Shown: positions 28,255 through 38,909, counted from the first letter of the stretch. The stretch: DNA of 64,000 nt from Pseudomonas sp. KBW05 (GCF_003852405.1 NZ_QAJM01000007.1:62001-126000), one strand, 5' to 3'. The notes: a model not told the origin generated them from the sequence alone. A program made the numbers and translations.

Positions 28255-30171
28255 TTAGGTGCGGAAGCGTCCGACTAAGGTTTGTAGGTAAATACCCAGG
28301 CGAGCCAGCTCGGCACTGGACGCGGCGGTCTCTTCGCTGGCCGACGAGGTCTGCTCCGACACATCCCGGACGTTCAGCACGCTGCGGTTGATCTCTTCGG
28401 CCACGGCGCTTTGTTGCTCGGCGGCGGTGGCGATCTGCGAGTTCATCGCCTGGATCGTCGAGACGGTGCGGGTGATATTGCCCAGTGCGGCGCCGGCGCG
28501 GCGGGTCAGTTCGACACTGCTGTCGGTGAGGCCGCGGCTGTTGTCCATGATGGTCGCCACCTGCTGGGTGCCGCTTTGCAGGCCGACGATCAGCTCTTCG
28601 ATCTCTTCGGTGGACTTCTGCGTGCGCTGGGCCAGGCTGCGCACTTCATCGGCCACCACCGCGAAGCCACGGCCGGCCTCACCGGCGCGGGCGGCTTCGA
28701 TCGCGGCGTTGAGGGCCAGCAGGTTGGTTTGCTGGGCCACGGACTTGATCACATCGAGCACACTGCCGATCTTGTCGCTTTCGCGCTTGAGGTGGCCCAT
28801 GGCCTCGGTGGAGTTGCCGACTTCGGTGGCCAGGCGTTCGATCTGGGCGATGGCTTCGCCGACCACCTTGTCGCCTTCGCGCGCCTGCTGGTCCGCAGCG
28901 ACGGCGGCTTCGGAAGCTTCCTCGGCGTTGCGCGCCACTTCCTGCACGGTGGCGGCCATTTCATTCATGGCGGTGGCGACCTGGTCGGTCTCGACTTTCT
29001 GGCTGTTGACCCCGGCGCTGGTTTGTTCGGTCACGGCCGACAGTTGCTCGGCGGCGCTGGCGATCTGGGTGACGCCGTCGCTGATGCCGCCGATCAACTC
29101 GCGCAGGCCCACGGTCATGCTTTGCATGGCACGTTGCAGTTGGCCCAGTTCGTCCTGGCGTGCGGAGTCGAGGTTGTGGCTCAGGTCGCCGGAGGCCACG
29201 CGCTCGGCGACTTTGAGGGTCTGGTTCAGCGGGATGATGATCTGGCGGGTGATGGCCCACGCGGCGATCAGGCCGAAGACCAACGCCAGCACGGTGGCGA
29301 GCGCCAACAGTTGCTTGGCTTGTGCGGCATCGGTGTCGCGGACCACGGTCTGCGACGCGGTGAGTTTTTTGCTGCGGTCGAGCAGGATATCGCCCTGCTC
29401 GGCCATGATTTTCATCGCCGCTGCGGTGGCCACCTGGGAGTCGCGGTACTGGCTGACAGCCGCGCGGTAGGCTTGCAGCGAAACGCTGGCCTGTTGCAGG
29501 TTGGTCGAATATTGATCAGGGATTTGGCCGTTCAGGCTGGTGATTTTCTTCAGGGCGTTGTCGATGGCATCCAGCGCGGGCTGCTCGGCTTCGACCTTGC
29601 CGCTGTAGGTGTAGCCGCGCACCTGGAAGCGCGCCTGTTGAATCAGCTTGCTCAGGTCCACCACGCTGTTGAACTGGCTGACGCTGTCGCCTTGCAGCAG
29701 GGCTTTCTCGATCTCGCCGACCTTGACCACCGCGTTGTCGGCGGTGTCGCCCAGCTTGCTGCGCGCGTTTTCGCGGTTGGCGCCGGCTTGGACCATGGCC
29801 TCGAAGGCGCGGCGGTATTGATCGACGGCGACCAGTTGGTCGTCCACCAGGAGGTTGTCGGCGGGCTGATCGATCAGGCTGTCAGCGGTTTTCAGGCCAG
29901 CTTCCAGTTGCACCAACAGCGCGTTGACGGCGGTGGGGCCTTGTTCGCCACGGCGCATTTCGTAGTCCAGGCGCGCCAGGCGCAGGTCCTTGGTCAGCTC
30001 ATTGAGGCTGGAGATGAAACCCAGCTTGTCACCACGGCTAATCACACCGCTCAGGCCGCTCCAGCCGGTGAAGGTGATCATGAGTGTGAGCAGTAATACC
30101 AGGCCAAAACCTACACCCAGCTTGGATTTGACGCTGACATTCCCCAGCTTTTCGGCTAACCAACGATACAT
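28255..30171 (-). CDS. Methyl-accepting chemotaxis protein, HBM-like sensor (copy 2)
   Basis: A 638-residue chemoreceptor with TM1 about 18-37, a periplasmic region of about 250 residues, TM2 about 288-310, HAMP ([20 protein letters not shown]) and a signalling domain ending [10 protein letters not shown], close to the [10 protein letters not shown] end of the neighbouring copy. It lies upstream of copy 1 on the same strand with a gap of about 106 bp. The periplasmic halves differ much more than the signalling halves, pointing to different ligands, probably organic acids. The start at 30171 follows AGGGGAG and begins [17 protein letters not shown], parallel to the N terminus of copy 1. Confidence 0.88.
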   Translation of the reverse strand: MYRWLAEKLGNVSVKSKLGVGFGLVLLLTLMITFTGWSGLSGVISRGDKLGFISSLNELTKDLRLARLDYEMRRGEQGPTAVNALLVQLEAGLKTADSLIDQPADNLLVDDQLVAVDQYRRAFEAMVQAGANRENARSKLGDTADNAVVKVGEIEKALLQGDSVSQFNSVVDLSKLIQQARFQVRGYTYSGKVEAEQPALDAIDNALKKITSLNGQIPDQYSTNLQQASVSLQAYRAAVSQYRDSQVATAAAMKIMAEQGDILLDRSKKLTASQTVVRDTDAAQAKQLLALATVLALVFGLIAAWAITRQIIIPLNQTLKVAERVASGDLSHNLDSARQDELGQLQRAMQSMTVGLRELIGGISDGVTQIASAAEQLSAVTEQTSAGVNSQKVETDQVATAMNEMAATVQEVARNAEEASEAAVAADQQAREGDKVVGEAIAQIERLATEVGNSTEAMGHLKRESDKIGSVLDVIKSVAQQTNLLALNAAIEAARAGEAGRGFAVVADEVRSLAQRTQKSTEEIEELIVGLQSGTQQVATIMDNSRGLTDSSVELTRRAGAALGNITRTVSTIQAMNSQIATAAEQQSAVAEEINRSVLNVRDVSEQTSSASEETAASSAELARLGIYLQTLVGRFRT

Positions 30172-30254
30172 GCTGCGAACTCCCCTGGAACAAGGCTTGG
30201 ACTTATTCAGAGAGTATCGGCATGTGTCGGGGATTCTGTAGCGACGCAGGTCAA

Positions 30255-30378
30255 ATGTGGGAGCGGGTTTGTGTGGGAGCGGGCTTGCTCGCGAATGCAG
30301 TGTGTCAGTCAAAGCTGTTCTAGCTGATCCACCGCCTTCGCGAGCAAGCCCGCTCCCACACAAGCCAGTTCCTACATT
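30255..30378. repeat. REPIN with two 16-bp units on each arm
   Basis: The left arm has tgtgggagcgggtttg then tgtgggagcgggcttg; the right arm has caagcccgctcccaca then caagccagttcctaca. Both arms have thus doubled, with the outer units more diverged than the inner. It separates the chemoreceptor genes from rsmE. Confidence 0.9.
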
Positions 30379-30405
30379 GGATTTGTGGTGTTGTTTGGGT
30401 GTGGG

Positions 30406-31113
30406 TCAGAAGAGGCGGGCGAGCAGGGCAGTCACGGCGGTTTCAACCCGAAGGATGCGCGCGCCCAGCTGTACCGGTTGCAGGCCAGCCTTGGCCAGCA
30501 GGTCCACTTCATAGGGAATCCAGCCACCTTCCGGGCCAATCGCAAGGGTCACCGGCTCATCCAGCCCGCGCGGGCACGGCGGGTAGTCACCGGGATGGCC
30601 GATCAAGCCCAGGGTGCCTGCGGCCATGGCCGGCAGGCGGTCTTCGACGAACGGCTTGAAGCGCTTCTCGATAATGATCTCGGGCAGCACCGTGTCCCGC
30701 GCCTGTTCCAGGCCGAGGATCAGTTGCTCGCGAATCGCCTCGGGCTCCAGGAACGGGGTCTGCCAGAAGCTTTTTTCCACACGATAACTGTTGAGCAGCA
30801 CGACTTTGGGCACACCCATGGCCGCCACGGTTTGCAGGACCCGGCGCAGCATTTTCGGACGGGGCAGGGCCAGCAGCAGGGTCAGCGGCAGTTTTGCCGG
30901 GGGCGGCAGGTCGAAGCTGACTTGCAGCTCTGCTTCGCTGGCCTCCAGGCGCAGCAACTGGGCATTGCCCATCAGCCCGCCGATGCGGCCGACGCGCAGG
31001 CTGTCGCCTACAGCGGCGCGGTGGACTTCCTGCATGTGCACCAGGCGCCGGTCACGCAGCACCACACGGTCGGCTGCGATGAAATCGGCCTCCTCAAGCA
31101 GCAGCAGGTTCAC
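30406..31113 (-). CDS. rsmE: 16S rRNA (uracil1498-N3)-methyltransferase
   Basis: Methylates U1498 of 16S rRNA in the 30S subunit using S-adenosylmethionine. The 235-residue SPOUT-fold protein has an N-terminal PUA-like part and the C-terminal knot motifs LAIGPEGGW near residue 191 and [16 protein letters not shown] near 215. It begins with GTG and overlaps the tatC stop by four bases, so it is the last gene of the tat transcript. Confidence 0.95.
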   Translation of the reverse strand: MNLLLLEEADFIAADRVVLRDRRLVHMQEVHRAAVGDSLRVGRIGGLMGNAQLLRLEASEAELQVSFDLPPPAKLPLTLLLALPRPKMLRRVLQTVAAMGVPKVVLLNSYRVEKSFWQTPFLEPEAIREQLILGLEQARDTVLPEIIIEKRFKPFVEDRLPAMAAGTLGLIGHPGDYPPCPRGLDEPVTLAIGPEGGWIPYEVDLLAKAGLQPVQLGARILRVETAVTALLARLF

Positions 31114-31901
31114 GGCTGGGTCGCTGGCGGCTGGTCGTCGTCGGCAGGCTGGTCATCCGGGTGTTCGCCACGCTTGCTGATCAAGCCGCTGAACAGGATG
31201 CCGATCTCGAACAGCATCCACATCGGCACGGCCAGCAGGGTCTGGGAGAAGATGTCCGGCGGCGTGAGGATCATGCCGACCACAAAGCAGCCAATGATCA
31301 CGTACGGGCGGATCTTCTTCAGGTACGCCACGTTGACCACGCCGATCCACACCAGCAGCACCACGGCCACAGGAATTTCGAAGGCTACGCCAAAGGCGAA
31401 GAACAGCGTCATCACGAAGTCGAGGTAGCTGGTGATGTCGGTCATCATTTCCACGCCGGCCGGGGTGGCGGCGGCGAAGAACTTGAAGATCAGCGGGAAC
31501 ACCAGGAAGTAGGCGAACGCCATGCCGGTATAGAACAGGCAGATGCTCGACACCAGCAACGGCACCGCGATGCGCTTCTCATGCTTGTACAGGCCCGGTG
31601 CGATAAAGCCCCAGATCTGATGCAGGATCACCGGGATCGCGAGGAACAGCGAGACCATCATCGTCAGCTTCAACGGTGTGAGGAACGGCGACGACACGTC
31701 GGTGGCGATCATCGTCGCGCCGGCCGGCAGGTACTGGCGCAGGGGCGTGGAGACGAATGTGTAGATCTGCTGGGTAAAGGCGAACAACCCGGCAAAGATG
31801 ATGAAGATCGCCGCTACGCAACGCAGCAGGCGGGTACGCAGCTCGGTGAGGTGCGAGACCAGCGGCATATGCTGGTCGTTTTCCGGTTTATCAGCGCTCA
31901 T
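31110..31901 (-). CDS. tatC: Sec-independent translocase subunit TatC
   Basis: The multi-spanning core of the twin-arginine translocase, which recognises RR signal peptides together with TatB. The 263-residue protein shows six hydrophobic helices and the family motifs [12 protein letters not shown] near residue 16 and GLYKHEKR near 105. The C-terminal tail is acidic and proline-rich ([15 protein letters not shown]). It overlaps tatB by four bases and rsmE by four. Confidence 0.97.
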   Translation of the reverse strand: MSADKPENDQHMPLVSHLTELRTRLLRCVAAIFIIFAGLFAFTQQIYTFVSTPLRQYLPAGATMIATDVSSPFLTPLKLTMMVSLFLAIPVILHQIWGFIAPGLYKHEKRIAVPLLVSSICLFYTGMAFAYFLVFPLIFKFFAAATPAGVEMMTDITSYLDFVMTLFFAFGVAFEIPVAVVLLVWIGVVNVAYLKKIRPYVIIGCFVVGMILTPPDIFSQTLLAVPMWMLFEIGILFSGLISKRGEHPDDQPADDDQPPATQP

Positions 31902-32308
31902 GGGGCTCGCGGCGGCAATGTAGGGTCATGGGGGGCAGGCGCCGCGACGGGCGCCGGTGCTGGCTCGGTGGGCGCAACGGGCGTGGCTTCGGCAGCGGGT
32001 GCGGCGGGTGCAGGCGCGATGCTGTGTTCGGCCACAGGCTCGACCGGCTTGGCCGGCTCCTGTACCGGCGAGAGGATCTTGCGGGCCTCTTGCTCCAGCG
32101 ACAGGATGTGTTCGTTGTGCAGCTGCCGGCGGATTTCGTCGGCGCCGATTTCCCGTTCAACTTCCTGTTTGATCGCGTTGAAACTGCGTTTCAGGCGCCC
32201 GATCCACAGGCCGGCCGTGCGTGCGGCACCGGGCAGGCGTTCCGGCCCCAGTACCAGCAGGGCCACGAGGCCGACGAGCAGCAGTTCAGAGAAGCTGATA
32301 CCAAACAT
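31898..32308 (-). CDS. tatB: Sec-independent translocase subunit TatB
   Basis: One N-terminal membrane helix ([20 protein letters not shown]), the conserved Gly-Pro hinge (GPERLPG), then an amphipathic helix and a long Ala/Pro tail from about residue 85. The length, 136 residues, is usual for Pseudomonas TatB. With TatC it forms the substrate receptor. It sits 10 bp after tatA. Confidence 0.95.
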   Translation of the reverse strand: MFGISFSELLLVGLVALLVLGPERLPGAARTAGLWIGRLKRSFNAIKQEVEREIGADEIRRQLHNEHILSLEQEARKILSPVQEPAKPVEPVAEHSIAPAPAAPAAEATPVAPTEPAPAPVAAPAPHDPTLPPRAP

Positions 32309-32318
32309 TAGTCAGTGC

Positions 32319-32597
32319 TCACGAGTCTTTGCGGGTCGGCTCTTCGACTTTCTCAGCCTGCACGTCGAAGGTACGACGCTCGGTGATCGGCTGGGCGGCC
32401 TGCGGATGCACAGGCTGCGCCGGTGGCACTGGGTTGGCGGCCGGGTCGGCAGGTTTTTCGTCGTCGTTCATGGCTTTGCGAAAGCCCTTGATCGATTCGC
32501 CTACGTCAGTACCGAGATTCTTGAGTTTCTTGGTGCCGAATACCAATACCACCACCACCAGAATGACGATCCAGTGTTTCCAGTCAAAAATACCCAT
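32319..32597 (-). CDS. tatA: Sec-independent translocase subunit TatA
   Basis: A 92-residue pore-forming subunit: a short membrane helix ([13 protein letters not shown]), the FGTKKL hinge and an amphipathic helix around [18 protein letters not shown], then a disordered tail. The order hisI-hisE-tatA-tatB-tatC is conserved in pseudomonads. Confidence 0.96.
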   Translation of the reverse strand: MGIFDWKHWIVILVVVVLVFGTKKLKNLGTDVGESIKGFRKAMNDDEKPADPAANPVPPAQPVHPQAAQPITERRTFDVQAEKVEEPTRKDS

Positions 32598-32622
32598 GCT
32601 GCAAATCCTCAGTAAAAGTTAT

Positions 32623-32955
32623 TCAGGCGGACGGGCGTGATGCCTTTTCGGCATGCCCGGACAAGCCGAAGCGACGGTCCAGTTCATCCAGCACGGCCTG
32701 CGGATGCTGCCCCAGTTGGGCGAGCATGACCAGGCTGTGGAACCAGAGGTCGGCGGTTTCGTAGATCACATCGCTGCAATCGCCGCTGATTTGCGCGTCC
32801 TTGGCGGCGATGATCGTCTCGACGGATTCTTCGCCGAGCTTTTCCAGGATCTTGTTCAGGCCCTTATGGTACAGGCTGGCGACATAGGAGCTGTCGGCGT
32901 CCGCGCCTTTGCGGTCTTCCAGCACCTGGGCCACGCGGTTCAGGGTATCGCTCAT
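32623..32955 (-). CDS. hisE: Phosphoribosyl-ATP pyrophosphatase
   Basis: Step two of histidine biosynthesis, phosphoribosyl-ATP to phosphoribosyl-AMP. The 110-residue all-helical MazG-like protein has the motif [19 protein letters not shown] near residues 35-53. The ATG at 32955 lies just 2 bp from the hisI stop. Encoded apart from hisI, unlike the fused enterobacterial HisIE. Confidence 0.96.
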   Translation of the reverse strand: MSDTLNRVAQVLEDRKGADADSSYVASLYHKGLNKILEKLGEESVETIIAAKDAQISGDCSDVIYETADLWFHSLVMLAQLGQHPQAVLDELDRRFGLSGHAEKASRPSA

Positions 32956-32957
32956 GT

Positions 32958-33350
32958 CTAATGTCCTGCGGAATAGATGGCGTGCGGGTCTTTGAGCACC
33001 GGTTCGACAACCTTCCACTCGCCGTTCTCGAACACGCGGTAGAAGCAGCTGTGACGGCCGGTGTGGCAGGCGATATCGCCGATCTGCTCGACCTTGAGGA
33101 TCACCACGTCGGCGTCGCAGTCGATGCGCATCTCGTGCAGGGTCTGCACGTGCCCGGACTCTTCGCCCTTGCGCCACAGTTTGCCACGCGAACGTGACCA
33201 GTAAATGGCGCGCTGCTCAGTGGCGGTGAGGCTCAGGGCCTCGCGGTTCATCCAGGCCATCATCAGTACGCGCCCGGTCTTGTAGTCCTGGGCAATGGCC
33301 GGCACCAGGCCGTCACTGTCCCACTTGATCTCGTCCAGCCAGTCTTTCAT
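32958..33350 (-). CDS. hisI: Phosphoribosyl-AMP cyclohydrolase
   Basis: Opens the adenine ring of phosphoribosyl-AMP in histidine biosynthesis. The 130-residue protein has the zinc and substrate motifs [13 protein letters not shown] and [11 protein letters not shown] near residues 78-110. The start at 33350 follows GGAG and gives [20 protein letters not shown] as in relatives. It begins the hisI-hisE-tat segment, 42 bp after ubiB. Confidence 0.96.
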   Translation of the reverse strand: MKDWLDEIKWDSDGLVPAIAQDYKTGRVLMMAWMNREALSLTATEQRAIYWSRSRGKLWRKGEESGHVQTLHEMRIDCDADVVILKVEQIGDIACHTGRHSCFYRVFENGEWKVVEPVLKDPHAIYSAGH

Positions 33351-33391
33351 GTTCGGCTCCGGCAATTTGCGACAGTGTATAACCGGATCGG

Positions 33392-34996
33392 CTATCGACG
33401 CACGATCAGATAAACACCCACGGCGACCATGATGCCAGCCGGCCAGTAGCCCAGCGCATTCAACGGCCCGCCGAGGGCGAGCACGATGCCGCCGGTCAGG
33501 TGCGCGGCGCCGAGCAGGCGCAGGAACCAGTCGTCCTTGCGTGTGTGCCACGGCGGCGCGGGGTCTTTGGCGTGGGGCTGGGACATGCGTTCCAGCAGGT
33601 CGCGGGTCATGTTGGCCAGGTGCGGCAGTTGCTCGACCTGGCTGTGCAGGTTGCCCAGCAGGGTTTTCGGGCTGACCCGCTCGCGCATCCAGCGTTCGAG
33701 GAACGGCTGGGCGGTGTTCCACAGGTCGAGGTCCGGGTACAGCTGGCGGCCCAGGCCTTCGATGTTCAGCAGGGTCTTTTGCAGCAGGACCAACTGCGGC
33801 TGTACTTCCATATTGAAGCGCCGCGCGGTCTGGAACAGGCGCATCAGCACCTGGCCGAAGGAAATATCTTTTAACGGTTTTTCGAAGATCGGCTCGCACA
33901 CCGTGCGGATCGCGGCTTCGAATTCATTCAGCTTGGTTTCCGCCGGCACCCAGCCCGAATCGATGTGCAACTGCGCCACGCGGCGGTAGTCGCGCTTGAA
34001 GAAGGCGAACAGGTTGCGCGCCAGGTAATCCTGGTCTTGCGGCGTGAGGCTGCCGACGATGCCGCAGTCGATCGCGATGTATTGCGGGCTCCACGGGTTG
34101 ACGGTGCTGACGAAGATGTTGCCGGGGTGCATGTCGGCATGGAAGAAGCTGTCGCGGAACACCTGGGTGAAGAAGATCTCCACGCCACGCTCGGCGAGCA
34201 TTTTCATGTCGGTGCGCTGGTCGGCCAGGGTGGCGAGGTCGGTGACCTGCACGCCGTAGATGCGCTCCATCACCAGCACTTTCGGGCGGCACCAGTCCCA
34301 ATACACCTGCGGCACATACAGCAGCGGTGAGCCTTCGAAGTTGCGCTTGAGCTGGCTGGCGTTGGCCGCTTCGCGCAGCAGGTCGAGTTCGTCGTAGATG
34401 GTTTTTTCGTAGTCGGCGACCACGTCCACCGGGTGCAGCAAGCGTGCGTCGGCGCTGAACCGCTCGGCGGCGCGGGCAAGGATGAACAGCCATGCCAGGT
34501 CCTGGCCGATGATCGGCTTGAGGCCCGGGCGGATGACCTTCACCACCACTTCTTCGCCGCTCTTGAGCTGCGCAGCGTGGACTTGTGCAACCGAGGCTGA
34601 AGCCAGCGGCTCGACGTCGAAGCGGCTGAACACCTCGCTGATCTTCTGGCCCAGCTGTTCTTCGATCAGCTTCATCGACTGCTGGGAATCGAACGGCGGC
34701 ACGCGGTCTTGCAAGAGCATCAGCTCGTCGGCGATGTCTTCGGGCAGCAGGTCGCGGCGGGTCGAGAGGATCTGCCCGAACTTGATAAAGATCGGCCCCA
34801 GGTCCTGCAACGCCAGGCGCAGGCGCGCACCACGGCTCAGCTCCAGCTTTTTGCGCGGGAACCAGCGCCACGGCAGCACATAACGTACCGCCAGCAGGAA
34901 CCACGGCAGGGGCAGGGCGAACAGCAGGTCATCGAGTTGGTAGCGGATTACGACGCGCTGGATACGAAACAAACGGCGGACGGCGAGCAGCTTCAT
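33392..34996 (-). CDS. ubiB: UbiB, atypical kinase/ATPase for ubiquinone biosynthesis
   Basis: A 534-residue member of the ABC1/ADCK/UbiB family, thought to use ATPase activity to extract or move membrane-bound ubiquinone precursors. The KxGQ-type motif [14 protein letters not shown] is near residues 72-85, the nucleotide-binding ASVAQVHAA near 133, and [11 protein letters not shown] near 286. A hydrophobic C-terminal stretch ([20 protein letters not shown]) anchors it to the inner membrane. It overlaps ubiJ by four bases. Confidence 0.96.
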   Translation of the reverse strand: MKLLAVRRLFRIQRVVIRYQLDDLLFALPLPWFLLAVRYVLPWRWFPRKKLELSRGARLRLALQDLGPIFIKFGQILSTRRDLLPEDIADELMLLQDRVPPFDSQQSMKLIEEQLGQKISEVFSRFDVEPLASASVAQVHAAQLKSGEEVVVKVIRPGLKPIIGQDLAWLFILARAAERFSADARLLHPVDVVADYEKTIYDELDLLREAANASQLKRNFEGSPLLYVPQVYWDWCRPKVLVMERIYGVQVTDLATLADQRTDMKMLAERGVEIFFTQVFRDSFFHADMHPGNIFVSTVNPWSPQYIAIDCGIVGSLTPQDQDYLARNLFAFFKRDYRRVAQLHIDSGWVPAETKLNEFEAAIRTVCEPIFEKPLKDISFGQVLMRLFQTARRFNMEVQPQLVLLQKTLLNIEGLGRQLYPDLDLWNTAQPFLERWMRERVSPKTLLGNLHSQVEQLPHLANMTRDLLERMSQPHAKDPAPPWHTRKDDWFLRLLGAAHLTGGIVLALGGPLNALGYWPAGIMVAVGVYLIVRR

Positions 34997-35616
34997 GCGT
35001 TATCGCTTGGATCAAGGGAACGGCTCAGGCGCTCGAAGCGTGCCTCAAGGCGTTCCAGGTCGATTTTGGCCTTGTCGAGTTCACGAAAGCGCGCTTGCGC
35101 TTCCCGTTCTCCGACCAGGGTGCGCGATTCTTCGCTCAGGTATTCGGCAAGGTTCTGGTTGAGGCTGGCGAACCCTTGCTGGTACCAGCGCGAACGGCTG
35201 CGCAGGTGCCCGCTGATCAACTGGGTGGCCACGGGGCCGATCCAGCGTGACAGCTCGTATTCCCAGTCCAGTTCCAGGTCTTGCAGCACGGCGGCCAGGT
35301 CCATCAGCACCGAACTGTCGCCTTCCAGCTCGACTTCAGCGCTGTGCAGAATCGCCGTCTTGTTGCGGCTCAGGGCCAGGTGCAACAGGCTCGACGCCGG
35401 CGCACGCAGGGTGCAGTCGGCCTCGGCGGCCCAGGTGCTGGCGAGCAGCAGGCCTTCATCGCTGGGCAGGATAAACAGCTGCAAGGCGGGGCTGCGGCAG
35501 TCGACGGCAATCACTTTGCCGGTCAAGTGCGCGAGCCGCGCCAGGGCGGTGCTGTCCAGGCGCAGGACACGGTTGAGGCCGTGTTCGACGCTGGCGAGAA
35601 GGCCCTGGAACAGCAT
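34993..35616 (-). CDS. ubiJ: UbiJ, SCP2-domain accessory factor for ubiquinone biosynthesis
   Basis: A 207-residue protein with an N-terminal SCP2 sterol-carrier-like lipid-binding domain ([21 protein letters not shown]) and a C-terminal coiled coil rich in Arg/Glu/Leu (about 160-205). It assists the soluble Ubi hydroxylase complex, probably by binding the isoprenoid tail. ubiE, ubiJ and ubiB are joined by TGATG and ATGA overlaps. Confidence 0.93.
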   Translation of the reverse strand: MLFQGLLASVEHGLNRVLRLDSTALARLAHLTGKVIAVDCRSPALQLFILPSDEGLLLASTWAAEADCTLRAPASSLLHLALSRNKTAILHSAEVELEGDSSVLMDLAAVLQDLELDWEYELSRWIGPVATQLISGHLRSRSRWYQQGFASLNQNLAEYLSEESRTLVGEREAQARFRELDKAKIDLERLEARFERLSRSLDPSDNA

Positions 35617-36386
35617 CAGGGCTTGATGCCGCGGTGCAGGGCAACGATGCCGGAGGTCATGTTGTGGTAGGTCACGCGGTCGAAACCGGCCTCTACCATC
35701 ATCGACTTCAGGGTCTCCTGGTCGGGGTGCATGCGGATCGATTCGGCCAGGTAGCGGTAGCTCTCGGCGTCATTGGTGATCAGCTTGCCCATCAACGGCA
35801 TGAAGGCGAAGGAATAGGTGTCGTAGACCTTGGACATGATCGCGTTGGTCGGCTTGGAGAACTCCAGCACCAACAGGCGGCCGCCCGGCTTGAGTACGCG
35901 CAGCATCGAGCGGATCGCGTCCTCTTTATGGGTCACGTTGCGCAGGCCGAAGGCGATGGTCACGCAGTCGAAATGGTTGTCGGGGAACGGCAGCTTTTCA
36001 GCGTCGGCCTGGACGAATTCGATATTGCCGGCCACGCCCTTGTCGAGCAGGCGGTCGCGACCGACCTTGAGCATCGAACCGTTGATGTCTGCCAGTACCA
36101 CCTGGCCGGTGGGGCCGACGAGCTTGGAGAACTTGGCCGCCAGATCGCCCGTGCCGCCGGCGATGTCCAGCACGCGGTTGCCGGTGCGTACGCCGGACAG
36201 CTCGATGGTGAAGCGCTTCCACAGGCGGTGCATGCCGCCGGAGAGCACGTCGTTCATCAGGTCGTACTTGGCCGCAACGGAGTGGAACACCTCAGCGACT
36301 TTTTCCGCCTTTTGGCTTTCCGGGACGTTCTTGAAGCCGAAGTGAGTGGTGGGTTCGGCATCGCTGCCTTTGCGCTGATCAGTCAT
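35616..36386 (-). CDS. ubiE: Ubiquinone/menaquinone C-methyltransferase
   Basis: Methylates the ring carbon of the demethylated quinone precursor using SAM. The 256-residue class I methyltransferase has motif [16 protein letters not shown] near residue 72 and [15 protein letters not shown] near 97. ATG at 36386 ([18 protein letters not shown]) fits homologues; upstream in-frame codons give an implausible extension. It heads the minus-strand ubi-his-tat run and is divergent from the PHA-associated gene at 36531. Confidence 0.96.
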   Translation of the reverse strand: MTDQRKGSDAEPTTHFGFKNVPESQKAEKVAEVFHSVAAKYDLMNDVLSGGMHRLWKRFTIELSGVRTGNRVLDIAGGTGDLAAKFSKLVGPTGQVVLADINGSMLKVGRDRLLDKGVAGNIEFVQADAEKLPFPDNHFDCVTIAFGLRNVTHKEDAIRSMLRVLKPGGRLLVLEFSKPTNAIMSKVYDTYSFAFMPLMGKLITNDAESYRYLAESIRMHPDQETLKSMMVEAGFDRVTYHNMTSGIVALHRGIKP

Positions 36387-36530
36387 ATCGCTGTCACCAA
36401 AAGAGAATGCGGCACATGATAATCCCCAAGGCCTGCTTTGTCTTGGCAAGGCTGAAGGTAAGATGGGTGGTCACCGAGACCTTTTGCCGCATCGAAGGTA
36501 TCCAAACCGCTATAAAGAGGAGTCATTGCA

Positions 36531-36806
36531 ATGGCCCGTATTACTGTTGAGCGTGCACATTCCCTGGGTAAAGAAGCCGCGCGGGCAAAGGCCGAGAAGT
36601 TGGCGCATAAACTCAAGGAGCAATATGGCCTGGAGCCATCGTGGTCTGGCGATACCTTGAACCTCAAGCGCTCGGGGGTTAAAGGCACGGTACTAGTGGC
36701 GGATGATTCGCTGCGTATTGATGTGGAGCTGGGCCTGTTGATGTCGGCCATGAGTGGCACTATCAAGTCCGAAATCGAGAAAGCGTTGGATAAAGCGCTG
36801 GCTTGA
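36531..36806 (+). CDS. Polyhydroxyalkanoic acid system family protein
   Basis: A 91-residue protein of the PHA granule region family (PHA_gran_rgn), found beside mcl-PHA genes in pseudomonads. It starts MARITVERAHSLGKEAARAK and is rich in Lys/Glu/Ala in its first half, with a beta-rich middle (GVKGTVLVADDSLRIDVELG). AGAGGAG precedes the ATG. Its exact function is unknown; location suggests a part in granule formation or regulation. Confidence 0.85.
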   Translation: MARITVERAHSLGKEAARAKAEKLAHKLKEQYGLEPSWSGDTLNLKRSGVKGTVLVADDSLRIDVELGLLMSAMSGTIKSEIEKALDKALA

Positions 36807-36910
36807 TTGGCGTGTTCTAGGGTGCCGATTCTAATTTTTCCTCCTACTTTGTGCCCAAGCCCTCAACTCCTGCGGGCCGTTCCTCCACCCTATTCTGCGT
36901 GAGGTGCACC

Positions 36911-37333
36911 ATGGCCAAAGTTATCTTGAAGAAAAAAGTCGACACCCAGACCACTGCCCTGAGCGACGTTAAAACCTACGCCCGCAAGATCTGGCTGGCA
37001 GGTCTTGGTGCCTATGCCAAGGTCGGAAGCGAGGGCAGCGAGTACTTCAAGGAACTCGTTAAGGCAGGTCAACATGTTGAAAGTAAAGGCAAAAAAGTTG
37101 CAGTTGAACAACTTGAGGCCGCCAACAGTCAGATTGACCAAGTAAAGAGCAATGTCTCCTCCGTCAAAGGTCTGGTAGAAGTTCAACTGGATAAAGTTGA
37201 AAAAGCTTTTGATACTCGTGTAGCAAGTGCCTTGAATCGAATCGGCATTGCGTCTAAACATGACGTGGAGACACTCTCTGCTAAGCTCGAAGAGCTGACG
37301 GCATTGCTCGAACGTGTCGCGCGTAAACACTAA
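36911..37333 (+). CDS. phaI: PhaI, PHA granule-associated phasin
   Basis: A 140-residue phasin that coats polyhydroxyalkanoate granules. The segment YARKIWLAGLGAYAKVGSEG (near 24-43) matches the same region of PhaF, and the rest is an amphipathic helix with heptad-like spacing suited to oligomerisation. It starts at MAKVILKKKVDTQ, behind GAGGTG. It is 12 bp before phaF and cotranscribed with it. PhaD activates this promoter in P. putida; no operator could be identified here by eye. Confidence 0.94.
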   Translation: MAKVILKKKVDTQTTALSDVKTYARKIWLAGLGAYAKVGSEGSEYFKELVKAGQHVESKGKKVAVEQLEAANSQIDQVKSNVSSVKGLVEVQLDKVEKAFDTRVASALNRIGIASKHDVETLSAKLEELTALLERVARKH

Positions 37334-37345
37334 GGAGACATCGGG

Positions 37346-38296
37346 ATGGCTGTTCAAAAGAAACCTCAGAAAGAAGGCAGCTCGTGGGTCGGGAAAGTTG
37401 AAGAATATTCCCGCAAGATCTGGCTGGCTGGTTTAGGCGTTTACTCGAAGATCGACAGTGACGGCAGCAAACTCTTCGAGACATTGGTTAAAGACGGCGA
37501 GAAGGCCGAAAAAGTAGCCAATAGCGCAGTCGGTAAAAAAGTCACTGCGGCCAAAGCAACTGCCGGTTCGCGCATCAGCGATGCGAAGAAACAAGTGCTG
37601 GGTACTTGGGGTGAGCTTGAAGGGGCTCTGGACAAGCGCCTTAACAGCGCCATTTCGCGCCTGGGCGTGCCGAGCAAAGCTGAAGTCAAAGCGCTGCACA
37701 GCAAGGTCGATACCCTGACCAAGCAAATCGAAAAACTCACCGGCGCCAAAGTGGCTCCAGTGAAAACCGCCGCCGCCAAGCCTGCCGCTAAAACGGCGGC
37801 TGCCAAACCGGCTGCTAAAACCGCCGCCAAGCCCTTGGTGAAAGCCGCTGCCAAGCCAGCTGCAAAACCTGCGGCCAAGGCGCCGGCAAAAGCCGCAGCT
37901 AAACCTGCGGCCAAGCCATTGGCAAAAACGGCCGCAGCCAAACCTGCCGCCAAGCCTGCCGCTAAACCCGTAGCTGCTAAAGCGGCGGCCAAGCCAGCGG
38001 CTAAACCTGCTGTCAAAGCGGCGGCAAAACCTGCGGCGAAAACGGCGGCAGCCAAACCTGCGGCGAGGCCGGCAGCGGCTAAACCCGCCGCTAAACCCGC
38101 AGTGGCCAAGCCAGCAGTCAAACCTGCGGCGAAAAAACCGGCAGTCGCGAAAAAACCAGCAGCTCCTAAGCCCGCTGTTGTAGCCAAGCCTGCCGCTGCG
38201 CCGAGCGCTTCGACCGCCAACTCGGTGTCTGCACCGACGCCTGCGGCAACCCCGACTGCAACGCCGGCAACCCCGACGCCATCCAGTCAGTCCTGA
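37346..38296 (+). CDS. phaF: PhaF, bifunctional phasin with histone-like tail
   Basis: Residues 1-135 form the granule-binding phasin domain (YSRKIWLAGLGVYSKIDSDG near 21-40, then a coiled coil). From about 138 on, the 316-residue protein is almost entirely Ala/Lys/Pro repeats of the AAKPAAK type, like histone H1 and AlgP, which bind DNA non-specifically. In P. putida this couples granules to the nucleoid and aids even partition at division. Such repeats expand and contract easily, so length may vary between strains. A strong terminator follows. Confidence 0.95.
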   Translation: MAVQKKPQKEGSSWVGKVEEYSRKIWLAGLGVYSKIDSDGSKLFETLVKDGEKAEKVANSAVGKKVTAAKATAGSRISDAKKQVLGTWGELEGALDKRLNSAISRLGVPSKAEVKALHSKVDTLTKQIEKLTGAKVAPVKTAAAKPAAKTAAAKPAAKTAAKPLVKAAAKPAAKPAAKAPAKAAAKPAAKPLAKTAAAKPAAKPAAKPVAAKAAAKPAAKPAVKAAAKPAAKTAAAKPAARPAAAKPAAKPAVAKPAVKPAAKKPAVAKKPAAPKPAVVAKPAAAPSASTANSVSAPTPAATPTATPATPTPSSQS

Positions 38297-38311
38297 GTTC
38301 TACACGGACAC

Positions 38312-38346
38312 AAAAATGCCCGTCCTGCAGAGGCCGGGCATTTTTT
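38312..38346. terminator. Bidirectional terminator between phaF and the fimbrial operon
   Basis: AAAAATGCCCG pairs with CGGGCATTTTTT around a short loop. The T run at 38341-38346 ends phaF transcripts, and the A run at 38312-38316 gives a T run on the other strand to end the converging fimbrial operon. Confidence 0.9.
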
Positions 38347-38378
38347 GTTTGTGGCCAAGCGCTCGGCCCATGTGTGCG

Positions 38379-38909
38379 TCAGCTATAAGTGATTGAAATG
38401 GTGACAGTGCTGTCCACCGTTCCCTGAGCAAGGGGGGCCGTGTTTTTCTGGTACGCGGCCTCAACGCTCAGGACTGCCTGTTTGCTGGCTGTCGCTATTG
38501 TGCGGCTGCGCTGGCTGGGGGTGCCCATGGCGTACATCACCGTTTTTTCAGTGGGCGTCCCAGCCCTTATTCGCACGGCAACGCCCTTCGCCGTTCCCGT
38601 GCTGGCAAAAATCGCCGGTATGAGCGTATCGGGAGTGCCGGTAAACAGGAACGTTACATTCCGGATGTCCGATTCGCATTCGGCGGTGATGTCGAAGTCC
38701 GTTGCTCCAATGACGCTGATGTTATCGAAATCCGACACTTTGACCGTTGGTAGGGTGATGGTGCGATTCACGTCTTTGGCCGACAGGTTACACGTTCCAG
38801 CATTGATCTGGCCGGCAAAGCGTAACGTGCCTGTCGTGGCCGCTTGGGCAGCAGGAATGGCCAGGCTTGCACTGATTGCCAGCAGTAGGGGAAGGGGTCG
38901 GATGTTCAT
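38379..38909 (-). CDS. Fimbrial subunit (minor pilin)
   Basis: A 176-residue secreted pilin with signal peptide MNIRPLPLLLAISASLAIPA ending AQAA, two cysteines (GTCNLS and AECESD) positioned for the pilin disulfide, and an alternating hydrophobic C terminus (VDSTVTISITYS) used in donor-strand exchange. Its DVNRTITLPTVKVSDF segment closely matches DVNRTITLPPIKVGDL in the C-terminal half of the upstream two-domain subunit, so the two arose by duplication. It is the last gene of the fimbrial operon. Confidence 0.85.
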   Translation of the reverse strand: MNIRPLPLLLAISASLAIPAAQAATTGTLRFAGQINAGTCNLSAKDVNRTITLPTVKVSDFDNISVIGATDFDITAECESDIRNVTFLFTGTPDTLIPAIFASTGTAKGVAVRIRAGTPTEKTVMYAMGTPSQRSRTIATASKQAVLSVEAAYQKNTAPLAQGTVDSTVTISITYS

